From contig NZ_NKUI01000190.1 in assembly GCF_014845115.1 (NCBI RefSeq), positions 1-50,744 on the forward strand: a stretch of DNA of 50,744 bases, written 5' to 3'. This stretch comes from Methylorubrum zatmanii (lineage in GTDB: Bacteria > Pseudomonadota > Alphaproteobacteria > Rhizobiales > Beijerinckiaceae). Below are positions 37,091-44,729 of the stretch, one piece after another. Under the pieces are notes generated by a model, which made no database searches, had not been told where the DNA came from, and saw only the letters and a list, made by a program, of their open reading frames with translations. The position numbers and the translations under genes are program-made. Every line of letters starts with the position of its first letter. Within the stretch, counting starts at the first letter, position 1.

Positions 37091-38140
37091 ATGATGATGG
37101 ATATGTTGACCCAAGGGCTCAGCCAGGGGCTCGGCCACGAATGGCTCGGCAAGCCCGTTTGGATGTGGCTCGGCTTCCATGCCCTGGTGGCCGCCCTGCT
37201 CGCCTTCGATCTCGGCCTGCTCCACCGGGACAAGGATCACGAGATCGGCGTGAAGGAGAGCCTGCTCCTCACCGCCTTCTACTTCAGCCTCGGCCTCGTC
37301 TTCGGCGGCTGGATCTGGTGGATGCTCGGGCCCGACCCGGCCCAGGAATACGTCACCGGCCTCGTGATCGAGAAGTCGCTGTCGATGGACAACGTCTTCG
37401 TGATCGCGGTGATCCTCACCTCCCTCGGCGTGCCGCGGGCGGCCCAGCACCGGGTGCTGGTCTGGGGCATCCTGGCCGCCGTGCTGCTGCGCGGCCTGAT
37501 GATCGGGCTCGGCTCCGCCCTGGTGAGCCAAGCTCATTGGGTCCTGTCGCTGTTCGCCGTCTTCCTGCTCTATGTCGGCATCAAGATGCTGGTCTCGAAG
37601 GACGAGGGCGAGCAGGACATCCAGAACAGCGCCTCCATGCGCCTGCTGAAGAAGTGGGTGCGCGTCACCGACAAGCCGGAGGGCCAACACTTCATCGTCC
37701 GCAAGCCCGACCCGAAGACCGGCAAGACGGTGCGCTGGTTGACGCCGTTGGCGGTGGCGCTGGTGCTGGTCAACATCGCGGACGTGATCTTCGCGGTCGA
37801 TAGCGTGCCGGCGATCTTCGCCATCACCACCGACCCGTTCATCGTCTACACCTCGAACATCTTCGCGATCCTCGGCCTGCGCGCCCTCTATTTCGCGCTC
37901 GCCGCGATGGTGGACCGCTTCGCCTACCTGAAGACGGCGCTCGCCTTCATCCTGCTGTTCATCGGCGCCAAGATCGTGGTGGCCGATACGCTGGAACTGG
38001 TCCACCTGCCGCCGTGGGTCTCCCTCGTCGTCACGCTGGTGTTGCTGACCCTCGGCATCGTCTACAGCCTGTGGCGCACCCGCGGCGCCACGGAGACCGA
38101 GCACGAGAAGGCCCGCGCCGAGGTCGCGCATCGGGTCTGA
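37091..38140 (+). CDS. TerC/Alx family membrane protein
   Basis: A 349-residue integral membrane protein with about eight or nine helices. Family landmarks are FDLGLLHRDK near residue 40, the acidic membrane motif EKSLSMDNVFVIA near residue 95, and ADVIFAVDSVPAIFAIT near residue 235. Alx and TerC proteins of this type export or buffer Mn2+ and help metalate exported proteins; tellurite resistance is only the historical name. The start has several consecutive ATGs at 37091-37099 and no clear Shine-Dalgarno, so the exact first codon is uncertain. Confidence 0.9.
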   Translation: MMMDMLTQGLSQGLGHEWLGKPVWMWLGFHALVAALLAFDLGLLHRDKDHEIGVKESLLLTAFYFSLGLVFGGWIWWMLGPDPAQEYVTGLVIEKSLSMDNVFVIAVILTSLGVPRAAQHRVLVWGILAAVLLRGLMIGLGSALVSQAHWVLSLFAVFLLYVGIKMLVSKDEGEQDIQNSASMRLLKKWVRVTDKPEGQHFIVRKPDPKTGKTVRWLTPLAVALVLVNIADVIFAVDSVPAIFAITTDPFIVYTSNIFAILGLRALYFALAAMVDRFAYLKTALAFILLFIGAKIVVADTLELVHLPPWVSLVVTLVLLTLGIVYSLWRTRGATETEHEKARAEVAHRV

Positions 38141-38283
38141 CCCCGGCGGGAACGAGGCAACCGTCCCGTTCCCGATCCGGCACGGCGCATCCGCACGATC
38201 GAGAGCGCTTCGTTCACGATCTTGCGCGATCCTGTCGGCAGACCGGGGAACCGGTCGCGTTCCCTGCGTTTTCCGAGCCCGAC

Positions 38284-38601
38284 ATGCGTCGTTTCCTGAC
38301 CAGCGGCATCAAGGCGATCCTGGCCATCGCGGTGCTGTCGACCGCGGCCCATTGGGCGATGCGGGTGCAACGCGAGCCGGCGGCCCCCGCCCTGCCGGTC
38401 GCCGCGCTCGCCGAGCCGACCGTCACCGGTTCGCTTGCCCCCCGCAAGCCTGAGCGATCCACTGCGGAAGCGGCCATCGTGCCGGCCAGCCTCGGCGGGG
38501 GGCTCGACCAGCAGCATCTCGCCAAGCTGATGGCTGGCGCCTCGACCGAGCGACCGAAGCCGCAGAAGGCCGTCGCCAAGCGCGAAGCATCGGCCCGCTG
38601 A
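38284..38601 (+). CDS. Small membrane-anchored hypothetical protein
   Basis: A 105-residue protein with one N-terminal hydrophobic segment (about 9-26, IKAILAIAVLSTAAHWAM), either an anchor or an uncleaved signal, then an Ala/Pro-rich, basic tail (ending AVAKREASAR). No known domain. It ends just before a strong bidirectional terminator. Confidence 0.6.
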   Translation: MRRFLTSGIKAILAIAVLSTAAHWAMRVQREPAAPALPVAALAEPTVTGSLAPRKPERSTAEAAIVPASLGGGLDQQHLAKLMAGASTERPKPQKAVAKREASAR

Positions 38602-38610
38602 AGCCTGATC

Positions 38611-38648
38611 GCAAAAAGGCCGCCAGCCCTGGGCTGACGGCCTCTTTA
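38611..38648. terminator. Bidirectional rho-independent terminator
   Basis: A 12-base stem (38618-38629 with 38631-38642, one mismatch: GGCCGCCAGCCC / GGGCTGACGGCC) flanked by an A run on the left and TCTTT on the right. It serves the convergent genes at 38284 and 38666. Confidence 0.85.
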
Positions 38649-38665
38649 CGTTTCGCTCGAATGGA

Positions 38666-39244
38666 TCAGGCGGCGAGCTGACGCGGCTCGTGGCGGCCTT
38701 CCTTCACCTCCTCGACGATCTTGGCGCAGAAGGCGTCGAGATCGCCGGGATTGCGGCTGGTGACGATGCCGCCATCGGTGACGACGTCCTTGTCCTGCCA
38801 GTTACCGCCGGCATTGATCACATCGGTCTTGATCGAGGAGAACGAGGTCAGCGTGCGGCCCTTGACCGCGCCGGCCTCGATCAGCAGCCAGGGCCCGTGG
38901 CAGATCGCGGCCACGACCTTGCCGGAGGTGAGGAAGCTGCGGATCACCTCGATCGCCTTGGCTTCGACCCGCAGCTTGTCCGGGTTGATCTGGCCGCCCG
39001 GCAGCACCAGGGCATCGTAATCGGCGGGGTTCACACTCTCCAGGTCGAGATCGACGGCGACGTCCTTGCCCCAATCGGTCTTGTCCCAGCCGCGGATCGT
39101 GCCCTTGGATTGACGCGATTGCGGGCTCGCGACCGTTACCGTCGCCCCGGCCTCCTTCAGCTTGGCCTGCGGCACGGTGAGTTCGCTCTCCTCGAAACCG
39201 TCGGTGGCGAGAATGAGGATCTTGGCTTCGCGAATATCAGGCAT
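38666..39244 (-). CDS. PfpI/DJ-1 family protein (YhbO-like)
   Basis: A 192-residue DJ-1/PfpI domain protein, type 1 glutamine-amidotransferase-like fold. It opens with AKILILATDGFEESELTVP, and the nucleophile Cys lies in AAICHGPW near residue 111 next to the conserved His. Members act as glyoxalase/deglycase or stress proteins; older papers call them intracellular proteases. The C-terminal GDLDAF segment is typical of the PfpI subgroup. The ATG has GGAG seven bases upstream; the longer frame upstream is noncoding. Confidence 0.9.
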   Translation of the reverse strand: MPDIREAKILILATDGFEESELTVPQAKLKEAGATVTVASPQSRQSKGTIRGWDKTDWGKDVAVDLDLESVNPADYDALVLPGGQINPDKLRVEAKAIEVIRSFLTSGKVVAAICHGPWLLIEAGAVKGRTLTSFSSIKTDVINAGGNWQDKDVVTDGGIVTSRNPGDLDAFCAKIVEEVKEGRHEPRQLAA

Positions 39245-39419
39245 GCTGTCGCTCCGTTCCAAACGGGATTTGCCGGGCAACGGGCGGTCCCGGCGCCGGT
39301 TCCGCGCCTGGCCATCGGGCCGCACCCGGATCGGGCACCTGAGACGAATGGAGAACGGAACCGGACCGGCGGGGATGTGTTGGTCCGCCATCTCCCCGCA
39401 ACCAGATTGGAGACGGTCC

Positions 39420-39641
39420 ATGGCCAATCCTGGCGTCCCGACCCCTGAACCCATTCCCGGCGGCCAGATCCCCGGCGACCTCCCCCCGCCGCCGCAGCCG
39501 GACGATCAGCCGGATATCGGCCCGACCGGCCCACGCACGCCCTATCCCGTGAACGATCCGGATATCGACGAGCCTAGGGGGCCTGGCTCCGAGCCGGATT
39601 ATCTCCCCGGCGGACCGACGGATCCCGGCATCCGCCTCTGA
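39420..39641 (+). CDS. Small proline-rich protein
   Basis: A 73-residue protein in which 23 residues are Pro, with many Asp and Gly and only three Arg as positive charge. No signal peptide or membrane helix. It must be intrinsically disordered. The ATG has GGAG seven bases upstream, which supports translation. It is divergent from the PfpI gene, and its stop codon abuts an interspersed repeat. Function unknown. Confidence 0.65.
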   Translation: MANPGVPTPEPIPGGQIPGDLPPPPQPDDQPDIGPTGPRTPYPVNDPDIDEPRGPGSEPDYLPGGPTDPGIRL

Positions 39642-39747
39642 TGCGGGATCCGCTCGATCAGCGGATCCCGTCTCGGCAAGCCCGCGCGGCGCCTGAGCGA
39701 AGCCCGAATCCGCCATCCCGAAAGGATCGGCCGGATTGGGTATGACA
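39641..39747 (-). repeat. Interspersed repeat, family C copy 2
   Basis: Reverse-complement match to 30069-30179, with the 33-base identical core at 39673-39705. Its right-hand end (GGGATCCGCTGATCGAGCGGATCCC on the minus strand, split as GGGATCCGC and GCGGATCCC) is a near-perfect hairpin touching the stop codon of the proline-rich gene, where it may also act as a terminator. Confidence 0.8.
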
Positions 39748-39933
39748 GGAGTCCCCATCCCGGCGCGGAAAGACCGGAGATGGGGCTCGACAGAATGTTA
39801 CATTTGCGAGACACGCTGGCGGAGAGACGGGTTATCACCACAACTCCAGAGGGCGCACGCTTGCGTTGAGACGACAAGGTCTCGACAACCCTGCCCCGGC
39901 CGCACGCAGAGGCGGCAGGGGGACATCCCATCC

Positions 39934-40368
39934 ATGTTCAAGCAAAGTCTGACCGCCGCGCTCGTCGCGGTGAGCGTTGCCGCCTGCGGAAGTGTCACGC
40001 GGGGCACCTCCGAACTGATCGCCTTCACTTCGGAGCCGCCCGGCGCCGCCGTCGCCACGACGACGCAGCGCTTCTGTGCGACGACCCCGTGCTCGCTCGA
40101 CATTCCCCGCTCGGAAGAGTTCGACGTCACCTTCACCAAGCCCGGCTTCCGGCCGCAGACAGTGCCGGTGCGGACCAAGTTGGTCGGCAACGGCGCGGCG
40201 GGCTTCGCCGGCAACGTTCTGGTCGGCGGTGTCATCGGCATGGGCGTCGATGCCTATACCGGCGCGGCCATGGACCATACGCCGAACCCGGTCGCGGTCA
40301 CGCTGGTGCCGGAGGCCCTGCCGAGCGCGGAACGCCATCGCCGTCGCCGTGGCAAGCCCGAGGTCTGA
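39934..40368 (+). CDS. Putative lipoprotein, PEGA-like
   Basis: A 144-residue protein with a lipoprotein signal peptide (lipobox VAAC, Cys at residue 18), so it should be lipidated and membrane-anchored. The next region (SEPPGAAV, CSLDIPRSEEFDVTFTKPGF) has the pattern of a PEGA-like beta domain that binds surface polymers. A glycine-rich hydrophobic stretch (about 85-105) and a basic Arg/His tail follow. No exact family recognised. The ATG lies in a clean context after AGGGGG. Confidence 0.75.
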   Translation: MFKQSLTAALVAVSVAACGSVTRGTSELIAFTSEPPGAAVATTTQRFCATTPCSLDIPRSEEFDVTFTKPGFRPQTVPVRTKLVGNGAAGFAGNVLVGGVIGMGVDAYTGAAMDHTPNPVAVTLVPEALPSAERHRRRRGKPEV

Positions 40369-40389
40369 GCAGCGCGCGGCGTTCAGAGC

Positions 40390-40429
40390 CACGACATCCG
40401 CCCTCCCGGGGGAACGAGCGGATGTCGTG
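40390..40429. terminator. Convergent-gene hairpin
   Basis: A perfect 12-base stem CACGACATCCGC / GCGGATGTCGTG (40390-40401, 40418-40429) between the convergent lipoprotein and 40450 genes. There is no T run, so it may act as a weak or mRNA-stabilising terminator. Confidence 0.6.
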
Positions 40430-40449
40430 AGAGGCCGGCCTCAGGTCTT

Positions 40450-40839
40450 TCAATGTCCGCCGTGGGAGGCGCGCACATCCCGCGGCGCGGCCAGGATCTC
40501 GCTGAGGCTGGTGGCAACGTGACGCGCCTCCTCGTCGGTCAGGCGCAATTGGAAGGGCGGTAGGGCCCCGGCCTGAAGCGCCACCACCGCCTGACCCTGC
40601 TCGTCGGTGCCGACCTCGATGGCCGACGAGGTCACGTCGAGCATGGCGACCTCCTCGTCGCCGTTATCCTCCGGCAGATCGACCTCCCCGTCGTCATCGA
40701 TCGCGGTCAGGAGTTGACCGACGGCGCGCACCAGGGCGCGGGCGGCGCGGGCATCCATCACCACCGCCGTCGATTGGTCGTCCTTCTGGAACGAGAGCTG
40801 GATGTTCGCGCCTTCGAGGGAAACCGAGATGCCCGCCAT
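40450..40839 (-). CDS. Hypothetical cytoplasmic protein
   Basis: A 129-residue acidic protein. It starts MAGISVSLEGANIQLSF and contains an acidic stretch (DDDGEVDLPEDNGDEEVAM, about 65-84) and a C-terminal helical part (LTDEEARHVATSLSEIL). No signal peptide or known domain. The ATG at 40839 has a plausible AGG six bases upstream; an in-frame ATG at 40896 would add 19 residues. It is read divergently from the cold-shock gene region. Confidence 0.65.
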   Translation of the reverse strand: MAGISVSLEGANIQLSFQKDDQSTAVVMDARAARALVRAVGQLLTAIDDDGEVDLPEDNGDEEVAMLDVTSSAIEVGTDEQGQAVVALQAGALPPFQLRLTDEEARHVATSLSEILAAPRDVRASHGGH

Positions 40840-41000
40840 GAACTGCCTGACTGCACTGCCTGAGGGCGATGCGTAACCGCCTGGATTGACGTTCATATAT
40901 GCACCGGCCTCGCGCTTTGTCACAGGGTGGCGAGGCGGCTCACCGCCGCCCCGGGCGGGGCCTGCGGCGGGACGCGCAGGCCCCGCCGCCTGTTCGTGCC

Positions 41001-41029
41001 TTGTTAAAGCCGCATCCGCGGCCTACATA
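41001..41029 (+). promoter_or_regulatory. Sigma-70-like promoter of the cold-shock gene
   Basis: TTGTTA (41001-41006) and TACATA (41024-41029) are separated by exactly 17 bases. Transcription would start near 41036, giving a leader of about 137 bases before the GTG start, as in E. coli cspA where the long leader is a thermosensor. A strong GC hairpin at about 40955-40988 lies just upstream and may insulate it. Confidence 0.5.
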
Positions 41030-41172
41030 CAGATCTGACGAGCGCGCCAAAGCGATTGGCTGGACAGCCATCCCATATGTCGCTCGCCACCCCGCAACAT
41101 CGGCGGACGATGCCACGTGCTCGCTTCGAGCAGATGCTTGCGCTTGGCTTTTAGAACGACAAGGAAGTTTTC

Positions 41173-41382
41173 GTGGATACTGGCACTGTTAAGTGGTTCA
41201 ACGAGACCAAGGGCTACGGCTTCATCCAGCCCGATAACGGCGGCAAGGACGTGTTCGTCCATATCTCCGCTGTCGAGCGCGCCGGCCTGCGCAATCTCGT
41301 CGAGGGCCAGAAGGTTTCCTACGAGGTTCTGACGGACAAGCGCAGCGGCAAGGACGCGGCCGGCAACCTGCAGGCGGTCTAA
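41173..41382 (+). CDS. cspA: Cold-shock protein, CspA family
   Basis: A 69-residue single cold-shock domain that binds single-stranded RNA and DNA. RNP1 (KGYGFI) is at residues 13-18 and RNP2 (VFVHI) at 27-31. It starts with GTG, supported by AAGGA seven bases upstream. Rhizobiales genomes carry several such paralogues, so the exact gene number is not implied. A long leader and a hairpin just after the stop make it a single-gene transcript. Confidence 0.93.
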   Translation: MDTGTVKWFNETKGYGFIQPDNGGKDVFVHISAVERAGLRNLVEGQKVSYEVLTDKRSGKDAAGNLQAV

Positions 41383-41389
41383 AGACCGA

Positions 41390-41411
41390 GGCCGGATCCC
41401 GAGATCCGGCC
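41390..41411 (+). terminator. Hairpin after the cold-shock gene
   Basis: A nine-base perfect stem GGCCGGATC / GATCCGGCC with a four-base loop begins eight bases after the stop. No T run follows. Confidence 0.6.
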
Positions 41412-41561
41412 CATCGCTTCACGCGACATCACGCGGTTCCCACCGATCGGGAATGACGGATCGTCATCCCGCGGCGGGCGCCGCTGCCGATACCAAACAA
41501 CCAGAAACGACACCGGCCACGCCGATTCAAGGCGGGCATCCGGTGAGAAAGTAAAAAAACA

Positions 41562-41789
41562 ATGACGTTCGAGTTCCGGCGCCACGCAAGCGCCATTTCG
41601 CCCGTGACCAACACGGCGACCTTTCAGGTGAACAGCTTGGTCGATACCGACACGCGCAGCCTGCGTGCCGACCTCAGCCACCTGATCGACCCTTCCTACG
41701 AGTATCATTCCCCCCGCGAACTGCGCTGGCATCTTGCCGAGCGCCTGGGGATCGCTCCCGCCGCCGTGCGGTTGCAGGAAGCGGCCTGA
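41562..41789 (+). CDS. Small hypothetical protein
   Basis: A 75-residue protein with no signal peptide, no Cys, and a helical C-terminal half (SPRELRWHLAERLGIAPAAVRLQEA). Codon third positions are GC-rich like its neighbours, but the ribosome binding site is weak and lies in an A-rich stretch. No family recognised. It ends 34 bases before the convergent CysQ-like gene. Confidence 0.5.
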   Translation: MTFEFRRHASAISPVTNTATFQVNSLVDTDTRSLRADLSHLIDPSYEYHSPRELRWHLAERLGIAPAAVRLQEAA

Positions 41790-41823
41790 CCGACCAGCCC
41801 CGCGCCCTCAGGAGCGGGGCTCA

Positions 41824-42642
41824 TCATTTTTCGAGCGCCGTGAGCACAATATCCCGCAGGGCGAGCGGCGCGGCGATCAACTCTCCGTGGCGGGGCTCCG
41901 AGCGGTTGTAGAGCGCCGGCTCGCCATCGAGACCGCAGACCGCTCCTCCCGCCTCGCGCAAGATCAAATCCGCGGCGGCGATGTCCCAATCCCGCGAATC
42001 CCTGGAGACGAGGCCGAGATCGATCCGGCCTTCGGCGACCCGCGCCAGCCTCAGCGCCAGCGACGGCACGCGCTCGATGACCGTGACCGAAGGCCGCGGG
42101 CCCCGCCGCGCCGCACCCGTCAGCAATCGGTCCTGCATCGGCTTCGGGCCGGTAATGCGCGCGCCTTCCAACTGATTCTGAGCCGACACCGCGATGGCCG
42201 CGCCGTTGAGCCTGGCGCCCTCCCCCACGACCGCTTCGTAGAAATGCCCGGTGGCCGGCGCGAACACCGCTCCGAGCACCGGCTCGCCGCCACGGAGCAG
42301 CGCCACGGCGATCGACCAGTCGGGATGCCCCGACAGGAAGGCGCGGGTGCCGTCGATGGGATCGACGATCCAGACCAGGTCATGGCCGAGCCGAATGGGA
42401 TCGTCGCTGGTCTCCTCCGAGAGCCAGGCGGCCTGCGGCTCGACCTGCGACAGGCGGATCTTGAGGAAGGTGTCCACGGCGACATCGGCCTCGGTCACCG
42501 GCGAGCCGCCGGCCTTCGACCAGACGCGGGCGCTCGTCTCCCCTCCCTCGCGGAAGAACGGCAGCGCGAGGGCGGCGGCCTCCTGCATCACCTCGTGCAA
42601 GACTGGCCGCAGCGCCGCCGGGGAAGGGGGTGTCTGAGTCAT
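41824..42642 (-). CDS. 3'(2'),5'-bisphosphate nucleotidase / inositol phosphatase family (CysQ-like)
   Basis: A 272-residue Mg2+-dependent, Li+-sensitive-type phosphatase. Metal ligands lie in the WLSEET segment near residue 74, the signature WIVDPIDGTRAF near 90 and WDIAAADLI near 218. CysQ recycles PAP formed in sulfate assimilation; SuhB-type inositol monophosphatase is the alternative. The gene stands alone, so context does not decide. The ATG at 42642 is chosen; upstream frame crosses a repeat element. Confidence 0.88.
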   Translation of the reverse strand: MTQTPPSPAALRPVLHEVMQEAAALALPFFREGGETSARVWSKAGGSPVTEADVAVDTFLKIRLSQVEPQAAWLSEETSDDPIRLGHDLVWIVDPIDGTRAFLSGHPDWSIAVALLRGGEPVLGAVFAPATGHFYEAVVGEGARLNGAAIAVSAQNQLEGARITGPKPMQDRLLTGAARRGPRPSVTVIERVPSLALRLARVAEGRIDLGLVSRDSRDWDIAAADLILREAGGAVCGLDGEPALYNRSEPRHGELIAAPLALRDIVLTALEK

Positions 42643-43005
42643 GAATCCGGTGAGAGCCGCTGCGCGAAGCCGGCCTCGTGCCGCTTGGGCGGCGCCGACA
42701 CTCCCCTGTTTTAGGGCATCGATTCGAAAAGTGGCCACCGCTTTTCGGATCGCAGCAATGCACATCCTGTCGCTGCCATCGTGGAGGGCGGTTCTGGGGC
42801 CGCCAGCCAACTCCCTCCACCGGCGATGGTTACCCGCATTTGCACCAATCGCGGCAAGGATCCGTTGAGCAATCCGCAGACTTGGCCTCGATCTACCAAC
42901 GCTTAACGCTCACTCTTAAGACGGATTGGGGGAGACGAACGGCACTGTGCTTGTCAGATCAGCGGGTCCGACAGAGACCGCGACCAGGGACAAGGCGTCG
43001 AACCG
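42643..43005. repeat. Intergenic region with inverted-repeat element
   Basis: A 363-base gap between divergent genes. At about 42717-42760 lies the inverted repeat TTCGAAAAG tggccacc CTTTTCGGAT, of a kind I associate with intergenic elements in Rhizobiales (CCGAAAA...TTTTCGG). Nothing else recognised; promoters for both flanking genes must be here. Confidence 0.5.
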
Positions 43006-43506
43006 ATGATGACCTTCCAGAACATGAATCAGAACTGCCGGCCCGGCCGCGAGAACGAGATCGTTTTGGGCCGGATCGAGACCGTCGCGACCCCGCTGCC
43101 GGTGTTCGGCGCGGCTCATGGCTCGACCCCGGTCGGCGTCGCCCTCGCCTTTGCCGACGATGCGGCCGATGCCTGTTGTGAGGAGCGTTTCTCGCTTCTG
43201 CTGGTCGATGCCGAGGGCGAGGTGACGATGCAGCTCGGGCCGTTCGCCGAGGAGGATATCGTGGCCCTCTGGCGCGATGTCAGCACCAAGGGCGGCCTCG
43301 CCCGGATGCTGATGCGCGAGGACGGCGCCATCGTGCCGGTGGCACAGCAGATCGGCCGGATCGTTCTCGGAAAGAGCCGCCAGCGCCGCCGCCACGCCGC
43401 GCTCAGCGGCCGCCGCCCCCGCTTCCTCGTGCGGCGCAAGACCGCCCGCCTCCCGGCCCGGCCCTGCATCCACCGGGGCGAAAGCGAGATCATCGCCCGC
43501 CACTGA
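43006..43506 (+). CDS. DUF6101-like hypothetical protein
   Basis: A 166-residue protein. The N-terminal half is a mixed acidic domain with an unusual Cys-Cys pair (DACCEERF, about 57-64). The C-terminal third is strongly basic (RQRRRHAALSGRRPRFLVRRK), ending HRGESEIIARH, which I associate with DUF6101 proteins of Rhizobiales; the basic tail suggests nucleic-acid binding. The start could be either of two adjacent ATGs. It is convergent with the RMF-like gene. Confidence 0.6.
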   Translation: MMTFQNMNQNCRPGRENEIVLGRIETVATPLPVFGAAHGSTPVGVALAFADDAADACCEERFSLLLVDAEGEVTMQLGPFAEEDIVALWRDVSTKGGLARMLMREDGAIVPVAQQIGRIVLGKSRQRRRHAALSGRRPRFLVRRKTARLPARPCIHRGESEIIARH

Positions 43507-43525
43507 TCCGGCGGCGCGGCTGTCC

Positions 43526-43726
43526 TCAGCCGTTGGTTAGCGGCTGATCCGGCGCCCGGTCGGCGGGAGAGCCGTCATAGCCCTCGAGCCACGCCGTGCG
43601 CTCGGGTGAGTTCTGCGGATAGGGACAGGCGTCACGCGGACGCCCCCGAGCCCGGGCACGGGCCCCTTCCGTGATCGGATCGGCCGAGAGGCCCGCCGGG
43701 GGCCGGTGCGGATCTGTCTCTGTCAT
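43526..43726 (-). CDS. Ribosome modulation factor-like protein
   Basis: A 66-residue basic protein whose middle (about 20-52: EGARARARGRPRDACPYPQNSPERTAWLEGYD, split here) matches the RMF pattern, in which GxxAGxxG...CPY...xxWLxGW is conserved. Gammaproteobacterial RMF converts 70S ribosomes to inactive 100S dimers in stationary phase. The final Trp of WLxGW is Tyr here. Alphaproteobacteria usually rely on long HPF instead, so the role here is unproven. It lies 43 bases upstream of ubiA's 3' end on the same strand, separated by a clear gap. Confidence 0.75.
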   Translation of the reverse strand: MTETDPHRPPAGLSADPITEGARARARGRPRDACPYPQNSPERTAWLEGYDGSPADRAPDQPLTNG

Positions 43727-43769
43727 GGGACCGCATATGGCGCGGGGCCCGGCCCGTCGCCACGGCGCC

Positions 43770-44717
43770 TCAGCGCAGGCCCTGCCACAGAGCGTCGGCG
43801 GCGAGGCCCGCGAACAGGATCAGCCCGGCATTGCGGTTGGAGCGGAACAGCGCCAGGGCGCGCGGGCCGTCGCGCTCGGAAAGGGTCGCGACCTGCCGGG
43901 CGAGATGGGCGGCGAACAGCGCCAAACCGAGCCAGCCCAAGGGACCGGCACCGGCGCCGATCAGCGCGGGCACGAACAAGGTGACGGTGGCCGCGTAGCA
44001 GAGCCCGACCGCGAGGCGCAGCCGCGCCCCGAACAGCCGCGCCGAGGAATGGATGCCGACGATCTCGTCGTCCTCGATGTCCTGCACCGCGTAGATCGTG
44101 TCGTAGCCGACGACCCAGGCGACGGTGCCGGCATAGAGCCACAGGGCCGGCGCATCGACGCGGCCGAACACGGCAACCCAGCCCATCAGGGCGCCCCAGG
44201 AGAAGGCGAGGCCGAGCACCGCCTGAGGGATCGGCATCACCCGCTTCATGAACGGATAGACCGCCACCGGCACCAGCGAGAGCATGCCGACGAGGATCGC
44301 GGTCGCGTTGAATTGCAGCAGCACCGCAAGGCCGACCAGCGCCTGCACCACCAGGAACAAGGCGGCGGCCTTGGTGCTCACCTGCCCCGAGGGGAGCGGG
44401 CGCGAGCGGGTCCGCTCGACCTGGGCGTCGAGCTTGCGGTCGGCGATGTCGTTATAGGTCGATCCGGCGCCGCGCATCGCCACCGCGCCCACCAGGAACA
44501 GGGCGAGATGGCCGAGATGCGGGCCGGGCCGCCCGTCAGCCGTCGCCGCGAGCGCCGCCGACCACCAGCACGGCAACAGCAAGAGCCACCAGCCGATGGG
44601 ACGCTCGATCCGTGCGAGCCGCAGATAGGGGCGTAGCCCGGCCGGCGCGAACCGGTCGGCCCAATGGCCGGCGACTGCGTCGGAGACGCGGCCGGAAGGC
44701 TCGGGACGGGGAGGCAA
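43770..44717 (-). CDS. ubiA: 4-hydroxybenzoate polyprenyltransferase
   Basis: Prenylates 4-hydroxybenzoate in ubiquinone synthesis, in the inner membrane. A 315-residue protein with about nine helices. It has the two Asp-rich prenyl-diphosphate motifs NDIADRKLD near residue 91 and DIEDDEIVG near residue 215, with RTRSRPLPSG after the first. Length matches UbiA. It starts 12 bases downstream of the 44730 gene on the same strand, so the two may be cotranscribed. Confidence 0.95.
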   Translation of the reverse strand: MPPRPEPSGRVSDAVAGHWADRFAPAGLRPYLRLARIERPIGWWLLLLPCWWSAALAATADGRPGPHLGHLALFLVGAVAMRGAGSTYNDIADRKLDAQVERTRSRPLPSGQVSTKAAALFLVVQALVGLAVLLQFNATAILVGMLSLVPVAVYPFMKRVMPIPQAVLGLAFSWGALMGWVAVFGRVDAPALWLYAGTVAWVVGYDTIYAVQDIEDDEIVGIHSSARLFGARLRLAVGLCYAATVTLFVPALIGAGAGPLGWLGLALFAAHLARQVATLSERDGPRALALFRSNRNAGLILFAGLAADALWQGLR

Positions 44718-44729
44718 GATGGCGAGGGC

